From JAJZRJ01 sp040757055 (GTDB lineage: Bacteria > Desulfobacterota > Desulfobulbia > Desulfobulbales > Desulfurivibrionaceae): a DNA stretch of 64,000 nucleotides. The notes beneath the pieces were generated by a model. That model had not been told where the DNA came from. It saw only the letters and a program-made list of their open reading frames with translations, and did no database searches. The stretch lies in the NCBI GenBank assembly GCA_040757055.1, contig JBFLXY010000001.1, positions 473,874 through 537,873 of the forward strand, given 5' to 3'. The translations under genes were made by a program, and so were the position numbers. Shown here in pieces: positions 1 to 8,405 of the stretch (the stretch's first letter is position 1; every line of letters begins with the position of its first letter).

Positions 1-1
1 G

Positions 2-922
2 ATCCGCCAGCTGCGCAGCGACCACGATGCCCGGATGGGCCAGGACAAAAAAGGCTTTCTCCGCTTCCGCGATCCGTATGACCGGGTGTGCACCCTGCCC
101 CAGGCCCGCTTTCTCGACCTGAACAGCGACACGGTGCGGATCGGAGAACGCGGAGAACTCACCCCGCCCCAGCACGAGATCCTCCACCGGGCCATGCGGG
201 ACTTCATGCCGTGGCGCAAGGGGCCGTTCGATCTCTTTGGCCTGACCATCGACGCGGAGTGGCAGAGCTTCCGCAAGTGGAACCGCCTGCTGCCGGAATT
301 GCCCGACCTCAGCAACAAGGCGGTGGCGGACATCGGCTGCAACAACGGCTACTACATGTTCCGCATGGCGCCGCACCATCCCCGCTGCGTGGTGGGCTTC
401 GACCCCATGCTCCAGCACTATTACTGCTTCAAGGCCCTGAATCACCTGGCCGGCCGGTCGAACCTCTTTATCGAGCCCTTCGGGGTGGAGCAGCTCATCC
501 ACTACCCGCGCTGCTTCGACGTGGTCTTCCTCATGGGCATCATCTACCACCGCATCTCGCCCATCACCATGCTCCGCGAGATCCGCGAGGCCATGCGGCC
601 GGGCGGCACCTTGCTGGTCGAATCCCAGGCCATCCCCGGCGAGAAGCCGGTGGCCCTCTTTCCGGCGGAACGCTACGCCAAGGTGCCGGGCACCTACTTC
701 GTGCCCACGGCGAGTTGTCTGGTGAACTGGCTGACCAGGGTGGGATTTGCCGAGGCGGCCTGCTTCTGTTCCCACCCCATGAGCAGCGAGGAGCAGCGCG
801 CAACCGAGTGGATGACCTTTGAGTCCTACAGCGACTTCATCGATCCCAATGACCCCTCTCGGACGGTGGAAGGGTACCCCGCGCCCTTGCGGATCTTTGT
901 CACGGCGGTGAATCCGGGCTGA
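2..922 (+). CDS. cmoB: tRNA U34 carboxymethyltransferase CmoB (5' end outside window)
   Basis: CmoB transfers the carboxymethyl group of carboxy-SAM to 5-hydroxyuridine at tRNA position 34, giving cmo5U and widening wobble decoding. The frame is open to the first base of the window, and the family has about 20 more N-terminal residues than are visible, so the true start lies upstream; the first in-window ATG is at 35. Counting from that ATG, the CmoB signature MPWRKGPF is near residue 58, the SAM-binding loop ADIGCNNGYYMFR near 98, the MGIIYHR segment near 166, and EEQRATEWM followed by a conserved VEGYPAP stretch close to the C terminus. These blocks match my memory of E. coli CmoB almost position for position. 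The gene is convergent with the next one, only three bases away. Confidence 0.9.
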   Translation: MRQLRSDHDARMGQDKKGFLRFRDPYDRVCTLPQARFLDLNSDTVRIGERGELTPPQHEILHRAMRDFMPWRKGPFDLFGLTIDAEWQSFRKWNRLLPELPDLSNKAVADIGCNNGYYMFRMAPHHPRCVVGFDPMLQHYYCFKALNHLAGRSNLFIEPFGVEQLIHYPRCFDVVFLMGIIYHRISPITMLREIREAMRPGGTLLVESQAIPGEKPVALFPAERYAKVPGTYFVPTASCLVNWLTRVGFAEAACFCSHPMSSEEQRATEWMTFESYSDFIDPNDPSRTVEGYPAPLRIFVTAVNPG

Positions 923-925
923 GAG

Positions 926-1318
926 TTACTTCTTGGCGGGGTCGGGCCGGCGGACAACGGGAATCCGCTCCACCACCTTGCGGTGGTAGTCGCCTTCCTC
1001 CACATGGATGGGGCGCTGGCGCATGGTGTTGCACTTGAGGCAGAGCGCCTGCAACTTCTTCATCTGCCGCAGCCGTTCGTGCTCGTCCCCGGTGGCGGCG
1101 ATCAGTTCCTCCAGCTGCTGGATCTCCTTTTTCGCCTCGATCTCCGGCGGCAGATAGCCCGCGTTCTTCAACAGCTTATAGGCCATGCGCAGTTCCGGCG
1201 GAACATGGACATCATCATCCGGCAACGGCCGGTTCTGCCACCCCTCCACCGCCAATTCCCCGTTCTGGATGGCCTGGGCGATCTTCCGTTCGGCAATGAT
1301 CTGAATGGCGCTCAACAT
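926..1318 (-). CDS. DUF1992 (DnaJ-C28-like) protein, YhdN type
   Basis: This is a small cytoplasmic protein of 130 residues. It carries the DUF1992 core: an AERKIAQAI helix at the start, a PPELRMAYKLLKNAGYLPPE block near residues 40-60, then a charged helical tail. The domain is shared with bacterial YhdN and the eukaryotic J-protein DNAJC28, where it lies outside the J domain; no J domain is present here and no biochemical role is established. A CxxC pair (CLKC, near residue 93) is visible in the tail, but I cannot say whether it binds metal. The gene is transcribed away from flagellin and its 3' end abuts cmoB. Confidence 0.8.
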   Translation of the reverse strand: MLSAIQIIAERKIAQAIQNGELAVEGWQNRPLPDDDVHVPPELRMAYKLLKNAGYLPPEIEAKKEIQQLEELIAATGDEHERLRQMKKLQALCLKCNTMRQRPIHVEEGDYHRKVVERIPVVRRPDPAKK

Positions 1319-1407
1319 GGCCGTTGCTCCCTTGAGGTCTCCGCCCCATCATACCCGCCACCGCCCCCGGACCGCAACCCCAGGGTCACGGCCGGGAAAG
1401 CCCTGGC

Positions 1408-1436
1408 TTGCCTCGGAGTCGGCAATGAATTATAAT
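1408..1436 (+). promoter_or_regulatory. sigma70-type promoter of flagellin
   Basis: TTGCCT at 1408-1413 and a perfect TATAAT at 1431-1436 are separated by 17 bases, 30 bp before the flagellin start. Transcription would begin near 1443, followed directly by the strong Shine-Dalgarno AGGAGGTG at 1454-1461. No sigma54 or sigma28 signature was seen, which is unusual for a flagellin gene. Confidence 0.65.
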
Positions 1437-1465
1437 GAAAAAACAATCAGATCAGGAGGTGCACC

Positions 1466-3370
1466 ATGGCGCTGACGATCAACTCCGACATGCAGGCGAT
1501 GTTCAGCCTCAACCGGCTGCAGCAGAACAACCGCACCCTCTCTTCCTCGCTGGAACGCCTCGCCTCCGGCCGCCGGATCAACCGGGCGGCAGATGACGCG
1601 GCCGGACTCACCATCGCCGACCGCCTGACCAGCCAGAGCCGCGGCATCGGCCAGGCACTGCGCAATACCACCGACGCCATCGCCGTCACCCAGGTTGCCG
1701 AAGGCGCCCTGGAAGAGGCGTCAAACCTCCTCCAGCAGATGCGGACCAAGGCGCTCCAGGCCGCCAACGCCAGCCAGTCGGAGGAATCACGCCAGGCCCT
1801 GCAGGCCGACGTCGACCGGCTCATGGCCTCCTACAGCACCATCGTCAACACCACCGCCTTCAACGGCCAGAAGCTGCTCACCGGCACCTTCAGCAACCGC
1901 CGCTTCCAGACCGGCAACGCACCCGGCGAAGCCATCAGCCTCTCCATTCCCTCGCTGGCGCCGTCCCAAGTCGGCACCGTGGGCGGCGCCAATACCGCCA
2001 ACGGAACGGGCACCACGCTGCAACTGGCGGAAGACCTTGAGGTCGCCGCCAACGTGGAGACCACCGAGGATTCGCGCGTGGCCGCCGGATCGACCCTTGC
2101 CGCCGGCAGCGTGCTGACCCCCGGCAGCACCATGGGCTTCGACCTTTCCGGGGCGAACCTGGCCGGCGACATCACCACCACCGCCACCAGCGTACTCAAG
2201 GCCGGCTCCGCCCTGGGCGAGGGCAGCGTCATCCGGGGCGGCAGTACTCTCGGCGGTCAGCTGACCCTGGCCACCGACACAGCCACCACCGCCGACAGCA
2301 CCCTCAAACTCGGCACCACGCTCGCGGCGGGCAGCGCCCTGGCCGCCGGCACCCGGGTCACCACCCAGTTCAGCGAAGGAGGCGTCACCTACAGCGTGGG
2401 CGAGACCCTGGGCAGCGATGTCACGCTGAGCCAGGACCTTACCCTGCAGGCCGACATGACCGTTGAGGCCGGCTCCACCATCGCCGCCGGCAGCACGGCG
2501 CAGACCGGCTCCATCGTGACCGGCGACCTCACCGTGGCCGGCACCGCCACCCTCACCCAGGGGATGCAGATCGGCGCCGGATCCACCATCGCCGCTGTCG
2601 CCGGCACCCTCATCCAGGACGCCTCGACCATCGGCGGCGAGGCCACCCTGGCAGCCGACACCACGGTGGCCCGCGACATGCTGCTCGCCACCGGTTCGAC
2701 CATCGCGGCCGGCAGCGCACTTGCTGCCGGTTCCACTCCCGGCGGCCGGATCACCACCGCCAACGCCGTCACCCTTACCGGGCCGCAGACCATGGCCGCC
2801 GGCTCCGAACTGGCCGCCGGGTCGGTCATCGCGGCCGGCACCACCCTCACCGGAGCCATCCGCGTCCAGGGCGGCGCCACCCTGGCAGCCGGCACCACCC
2901 TTTCCACCGATGCGATCACCGAAGGAACCAATTATCTGGGCAGGGAACTGACCCTGGCCACCGGCTCCCAGCTCGCGGCCGGCTCGGTGGTAGCGGCCGC
3001 GCCCGTACCGGAAAGCGCGACAAACGAGGCCGTCGCGACTCCCCCCACCGGACGACTCAGCGCCATCGACATCACCAACGAAGAAGGCGCTCAGGACGCC
3101 GTCGCCACCCTGGACGCCGCCCTGGGCCAGATTGACGCGGTGCGCGGTGGTCTGGGCTCGGCGCAGCAGCAACTGACTGCAAGCCTCGCCACCCTGGCCG
3201 CCACCCAGATCAACCTCCAGGCCGCCACCTCGACCATCGCCGATGTGGACCTGGCCGAGGAGGCGATGACCTTCGCCCGGATGCAAATCCTCACCAAGGC
3301 CCAGACCTTTGCCCTGGCCCAAGGGCGCAATCTCAACAAGGAAAACGTGCTCAGCCTGTTGCAAGGCTGA
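1466..3370 (+). CDS. fliC: flagellin with hexapeptide-repeat surface domain
   Basis: Structural subunit of the flagellar filament, exported through the flagellar type III apparatus. Residues 1 to about 165 form the conserved D0/D1 helices: the start MALTINSDMQAMF, then SGRRINRAADDAAGL and NTTAFNGQKLLTGTF. Residues from about 535 to 634 form the C-terminal D1/D0 half and end in NLNKENVLSLLQG. Between them, in place of ordinary D2/D3 domains, are roughly 330 residues of a degenerate repeat of the form (I/L)-A-A-G-S-x, often two units in tandem. Period six with a branched residue, small residues and Ser/Thr resembles left-handed beta-helix proteins, but that fold is my inference. The gene is monocistronic, with its own promoter and terminator and no other flagellar gene nearby. 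At 634 residues it is longer than typical flagellins. Confidence 0.93.
   Translation: MALTINSDMQAMFSLNRLQQNNRTLSSSLERLASGRRINRAADDAAGLTIADRLTSQSRGIGQALRNTTDAIAVTQVAEGALEEASNLLQQMRTKALQAANASQSEESRQALQADVDRLMASYSTIVNTTAFNGQKLLTGTFSNRRFQTGNAPGEAISLSIPSLAPSQVGTVGGANTANGTGTTLQLAEDLEVAANVETTEDSRVAAGSTLAAGSVLTPGSTMGFDLSGANLAGDITTTATSVLKAGSALGEGSVIRGGSTLGGQLTLATDTATTADSTLKLGTTLAAGSALAAGTRVTTQFSEGGVTYSVGETLGSDVTLSQDLTLQADMTVEAGSTIAAGSTAQTGSIVTGDLTVAGTATLTQGMQIGAGSTIAAVAGTLIQDASTIGGEATLAADTTVARDMLLATGSTIAAGSALAAGSTPGGRITTANAVTLTGPQTMAAGSELAAGSVIAAGTTLTGAIRVQGGATLAAGTTLSTDAITEGTNYLGRELTLATGSQLAAGSVVAAAPVPESATNEAVATPPTGRLSAIDITNEEGAQDAVATLDAALGQIDAVRGGLGSAQQQLTASLATLAATQINLQAATSTIADVDLAEEAMTFARMQILTKAQTFALAQGRNLNKENVLSLLQG
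2080..3006 (+). repeat. degenerate hexapeptide-coding repeats inside flagellin
   Basis: Units encoding AAGS-type hexapeptides recur throughout this interval. Clear nucleotide copies of ACCATCGCCGCCGGCAGC or near variants start around 2477, 2699 and 2823. Copies have diverged at third positions, so the array is old or under selection rather than freshly expanded. It is an in-frame coding repeat, not a CRISPR: there are no spacers and the unit spacing is irregular. Confidence 0.7.
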
Positions 3371-3389
3371 TGGCCACGCCCAAAACAAG

Positions 3390-3418
3390 GCCGGGCAGGA
3401 GATTCCTGTCCGGCTTTT
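3390..3418 (+). terminator. Rho-independent terminator of flagellin
   Basis: A 10-bp stem (GCCGGGCAGG with CCTGTCCGGC, one G-T pair), a 5-base loop and a TTTT run lie 20 bp after the flagellin stop codon. Confidence 0.85.
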
Positions 3419-3434
3419 CTCGCTCAATCCCTTG

Positions 3435-4055
3435 TTATGCCTCGGCCGGAAAGGGAAAATCCGGCTCATCCACCAGTTTGGCCAGACGCTGCTTCTTGCC
3501 GGTTTTGGCGTAATGGTAGGAGACCAGCGTGGCGATGGCCGCCAGCACCTGCTCGTCGCTGGCCTCCCGCAGGACGCGGCGACCGCTCCTGGGGTGGGGG
3601 CCGCCCTTGCCGCCGACATGGAGATCCCAGCCCTTCCTGGTGCCGAGGAGGCCGATATCGGTGGTCATCACCCCCGGGCAGCCCAGAGGGCAGCCGGAAA
3701 TGGCGATCTTGAACTTGGGCTTCACCGGCGTGCCGGCAAAACGCTCGAAAATCAGGGCCGAAAGCGCCTGCGGATCCTGCATGCCGGTGGAGCAGTCGCG
3801 CCTGCCGATGCAAACGCGGGGCAGCGGAAACTTGCCCGGCCCCTTGAAAGCAGCGCCCAGGGCGGCCAGTTCCGCCTTGACCGCCGGCAGATCCGCCTCG
3901 TCGATCCCCATGAGCCGCAGGTTCTGGGCAGTACTCAGATACACTTCCAGGTTGTGGCGCTGCGCCAGTTCCGTGGCCTTGGCCATGATGGGCAGCGGCA
4001 GGCGGCCGGCCGGCAGCAGGATGGTGAGTCGGGTTGCGGGCTTCGGATCGGTCAT
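3435..4055 (-). CDS. small siroheme/[4Fe-4S] sulfite reductase (assimilatory type)
   Basis: The predicted protein of 206 residues contains one ferredoxin-like half domain followed by the nitrite/sulfite reductase 4Fe-4S-siroheme region. The four cofactor cysteines are present in the canonical spacing: CIGRRDC (C-x5-C), then CPLGC (C-x3-C). Full-length SirA or DsrAB proteins are two to three times longer; the size matches the low-molecular-weight, low-spin assimilatory-type sulfite reductase described from Desulfovibrio vulgaris. The start is the ATG at 4055, preceded by a good GGAGGA; an upstream extension of the frame lacks family similarity. Its role is probably six-electron reduction of sulfite or nitrite in the cytoplasm, with an unknown electron donor. 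No dsrAB genes are adjacent. Confidence 0.8.
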   Translation of the reverse strand: MTDPKPATRLTILLPAGRLPLPIMAKATELAQRHNLEVYLSTAQNLRLMGIDEADLPAVKAELAALGAAFKGPGKFPLPRVCIGRRDCSTGMQDPQALSALIFERFAGTPVKPKFKIAISGCPLGCPGVMTTDIGLLGTRKGWDLHVGGKGGPHPRSGRRVLREASDEQVLAAIATLVSYHYAKTGKKQRLAKLVDEPDFPFPAEA

Positions 4056-4227
4056 GAATCTTCCTCCTGCCAGTCGGGGAAATGGGGGCATTCCTTCGCA
4101 GGCCGCGTGCCGGGCCAAAGAAATGCGGGGTTCGCGGCTCTTTTCCCTTTTGTTTTCCAATTTTTTCCTGTATCTATCTTCACAAGGAACGATGCGAGAC
4201 CCGTAGGGACACCGGGAGGAGACCAGC

Positions 4228-4647
4228 ATGGGAAGCCACACCAGACCATATAACGACAAGAACGCCGGCGCCATCGACCGCAAGCGCCAGCGCGAACGGC
4301 AGATCATGCTCCAGGCGCTCTACAAGAACGCGCCGGAACTGGCCACCAAACTGGTGCAACGGCTTCTCGACAAGCACATCATCGAAACCACGTCCAACGA
4401 TGCCATCCGCGAGGTCTTCGTCTCCCTCTTCCAGAAGCTGCCCGAGATGGACGAATTCGACATGCAGTACAAGACCGCGCCCCTGCGGAGTCTGGTGGTC
4501 GATCCCAATTTCATCAGCATCTACGTGACCCAGTACATCGCCGAGGACCTCATCGAGCACGACAAGATCCAGGACGTCTTTGGCGACGATCTGGAGATCT
4601 ACCGTGCGGTGGATTCGGTGCTCGGCGCCATCCGCCCGCCCCAGTAA
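4228..4647 (+). CDS. hypothetical protein, all-helical, orphan
   Basis: I do not recognise this protein of 139 residues. It has a charged N terminus (IDRKRQRERQIM), no signal peptide and no membrane segment, and is predicted helical throughout, with acidic C-terminal helices (QYIAEDLIEHDKIQDVFGDD). The codon usage, a clear GGAGGA Shine-Dalgarno before the ATG and high GC at third positions support a real gene. It lies alone between a small sulfite reductase and arginine decarboxylase, both on the opposite strand, so context gives no functional clue. Confidence 0.7.
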   Translation: MGSHTRPYNDKNAGAIDRKRQRERQIMLQALYKNAPELATKLVQRLLDKHIIETTSNDAIREVFVSLFQKLPEMDEFDMQYKTAPLRSLVVDPNFISIYVTQYIAEDLIEHDKIQDVFGDDLEIYRAVDSVLGAIRPPQ

Positions 4648-4818
4648 TCCCCTCCCGGCTGTTTCAGGTCGCATTCAGGTTCCAGCCCCGCCTGCAAGCA
4701 CGAAGGCAGCGGACGAGCCCGGCCTCTTGCCGGGCCAGTTCCACGGCCGCACCGATGCGTGCGGTGAGGGAGCGCGCGGCACCGCCGGCAAGGCCCTCCC
4801 GGTGATCCGGAGCGGAAA

Positions 4819-6738
<1,920 letters not shown>

Positions 6739-6759
6739 GCGGCATTCTCCCCATCAGTC

Positions 6760-6789
6760 CGTTGAAAAGCCATCCCTGGCCTTTTCCAC
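6760..6789. repeat. dispersed palindromic repeat, copy A
   Basis: CGTTGAAAAGCCATCC followed by a near-complementary half (CTGGCCTTTTCCAC) can fold into a hairpin with a short loop. A closely similar element lies at 62322-62353. Such short intergenic palindromes in two places suggest a REP-like family in this genome. Here it would sit in the speA leader. Confidence 0.5.
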
Positions 6790-6931
6790 TACCGGTTGAC
6801 CAAAGGCGCCCTGACCAACCTCACGAAATTCCCGGTCCTTTCGTGCCGGCGAATTTCGGCGGCCCATCCCGGGGCACACAACAACCCCTTTTTCAAGGGA
6901 CTGTTCTCCAAGGTGGTGAAAAGAAGAGGGC

Positions 6932-6959
6932 AACATACAAAATCCGCCCAGAAATTCAA
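6932..6959 (-). promoter_or_regulatory. possible speA promoter
   Basis: On the minus strand TTGAAT (6959-6954) and TATGTT (6937-6932) are spaced by 16 bases. This would leave a leader of about 190 nt that includes palindromic repeat A. The match is moderate. Confidence 0.35.
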
Positions 6960-7079
6960 CCCTTCTTTTTCAACGTGCTTCCGTCAGGTTATCACCTGTT
7001 TGGGGGGAAATTGCCGGGAAAAGCGATGCCGCCCCGTCCCCTGGCTTGACCGGTGCCGGTGGCTCTGCTAAAGAGAGGC

Positions 7080-8405
7080 ATGAAGACGCGCCATCCGGAG
7101 CACACCCCCTGCCTGGTCTATGCCAACGCCCAGGGCGAGATTAAGGAATTCCCCGAGCTGCTGCTGGCCGGCCGCAGCGGCCACCGCTTCCATCGGCCCG
7201 ATCCGGCCGATTGCATCCCGCTGCCCGAAGGCAGCGATCTCTTTGTACTGCCCCGGCGGCTGCCGGTGGGCATCCATCCCGAGACCAACGAGGCGATGCT
7301 GCTGGACCAGAGCCCGGACAACCCCAACGAGGGCATCCAGGCGGTGGCCGCCTTTCTCGCCCCGGCCCACACCGCCACCTTGTGGGCCGCTTACGAGAAG
7401 GCCGACGATACGGCGCCCGCCCTGCCGCTCTTTGCCTACGCGGCAGTGGGCTGGCATGACGGCCAGTTCTGGGCCTGCGGCTTTCGCAGCGACAAGGACC
7501 CGCGCCAGGAGGCCAACCGCTACGCCCCCCAGAGCATCGCCACCCGCACCAACAGGCAGCTTAAGGCGCACCCCGAAAACCGGCTCATCCAGCACCTCGG
7601 CCACTGCTGCCTCACCTACCGCTGCCCGGCCGCGGTCAATTACTTCATGGGCAAATGGGAGGCACCACTGCCCACCTCGCCGGCCTGCAACGCCCAGTGC
7701 GTGGGCTGCATCTCGCTCCAGCCCTCGGGCTGCTGCGCCTCGCCGCAGGAACGCATCGGCTTCGTGCCAACGCCAAACGAAATCGCCGAGGTCGCCGTGC
7801 CCCATCTCGAAAAGACCGGCCACGTGGCGAGCTTCGGCCAGGGGTGCGAGGGCGAGCCGCTGCTCCAGGCCCCCACCCTGGAGGCGGCCATCCGCCTGAT
7901 CCGCAAACATATCGCCAGCGGCACGGTGAACCTCAACTCCAACGCCAGCCTGCCCGGGGCGGTGGAACGCCTGGCCCACGCCGGCCTCGACTCCATGCGG
8001 GTCAGCATGAACAGCGCCCGGCCGGACTACCACACCCGCTACTACCGGCCCAAGGGGTTCGACCTGGCCACGGTGAGGGAATCAATCCGGGTCATGAAGC
8101 GAGCAAACCGCTTTGTCTCGCTCAACTACTTCATCCTGCCGGGTTTCACCGATGACCCGGCCGAATTCGCCGCGCTCTGCGCCCTGATCGAGGAGTGCCG
8201 GCCCGATTTCATCCAGCTCCGCAACCTCAACATGGACGTGGAGTGGTATCTCGCGGCGCTCGACTTCCAGCCGGCCGGCGCAGCGATGGGACTCCGGCCC
8301 TGGCTGGCCACGCTCAAGGAACGTTTCCCCCATCTGCGGTTCGGCTACTACAATCCGCCCCTGCGGCCACCCGTCCAGCCAGCCAAGACCCGTAGGCGCC
8401 GATGA
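7080..8405 (+). CDS. radical SAM protein of unknown function
   Basis: The protein of 441 residues has a radical SAM core beginning at CNAQCVGC (C203, C207, C210; C-x3-C-x2-C), followed by an unusual CC pair (SGCCAS, about 218-219) and then FGQGCEGEPLL, which fits the glycine-rich SAM region. The first 190 residues form a separate domain that I do not recognise, ending in HCCLTYRCP with three more cysteines. Extra cysteines on both sides could bind an auxiliary Fe-S cluster, but this is inference. I chose the ATG at 7080, which follows an AGAGAGG ribosome site. The stop overlaps the next start (ATGA), so it is probably translationally coupled with the CarS/phosphoesterase fusion. Confidence 0.85.
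   Translation: MKTRHPEHTPCLVYANAQGEIKEFPELLLAGRSGHRFHRPDPADCIPLPEGSDLFVLPRRLPVGIHPETNEAMLLDQSPDNPNEGIQAVAAFLAPAHTATLWAAYEKADDTAPALPLFAYAAVGWHDGQFWACGFRSDKDPRQEANRYAPQSIATRTNRQLKAHPENRLIQHLGHCCLTYRCPAAVNYFMGKWEAPLPTSPACNAQCVGCISLQPSGCCASPQERIGFVPTPNEIAEVAVPHLEKTGHVASFGQGCEGEPLLQAPTLEAAIRLIRKHIASGTVNLNSNASLPGAVERLAHAGLDSMRVSMNSARPDYHTRYYRPKGFDLATVRESIRVMKRANRFVSLNYFILPGFTDDPAEFAALCALIEECRPDFIQLRNLNMDVEWYLAALDFQPAGAAMGLRPWLATLKERFPHLRFGYYNPPLRPPVQPAKTRRRR

Larger units (their letters stand above)
6739..7079. other. intergenic region between divergent speA and radical SAM gene
   Basis: This 341-bp stretch has no convincing gene. It holds a palindromic repeat at 6760-6789 that has a second copy at 62322, a possible speA promoter at 6932-6959, and several A/T-rich runs. 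A TTGACC at 7047 precedes the radical SAM gene but has no good -10 partner. Short open frames across it have no ribosome-binding sites and unnatural composition. Confidence 0.6.

Noticed and set aside
2080..3006. Possible CRISPR-like array
   Set aside because: Repeats are in-frame, diverged and without unique spacers; they encode hexapeptides in flagellin.
1787..3619. 610-codon open frame antisense to flagellin
   Set aside because: It is glycine/alanine-rich, produced by the GC bias of the repeat-coding strand, has no ribosome site and covers a well-conserved flagellin.
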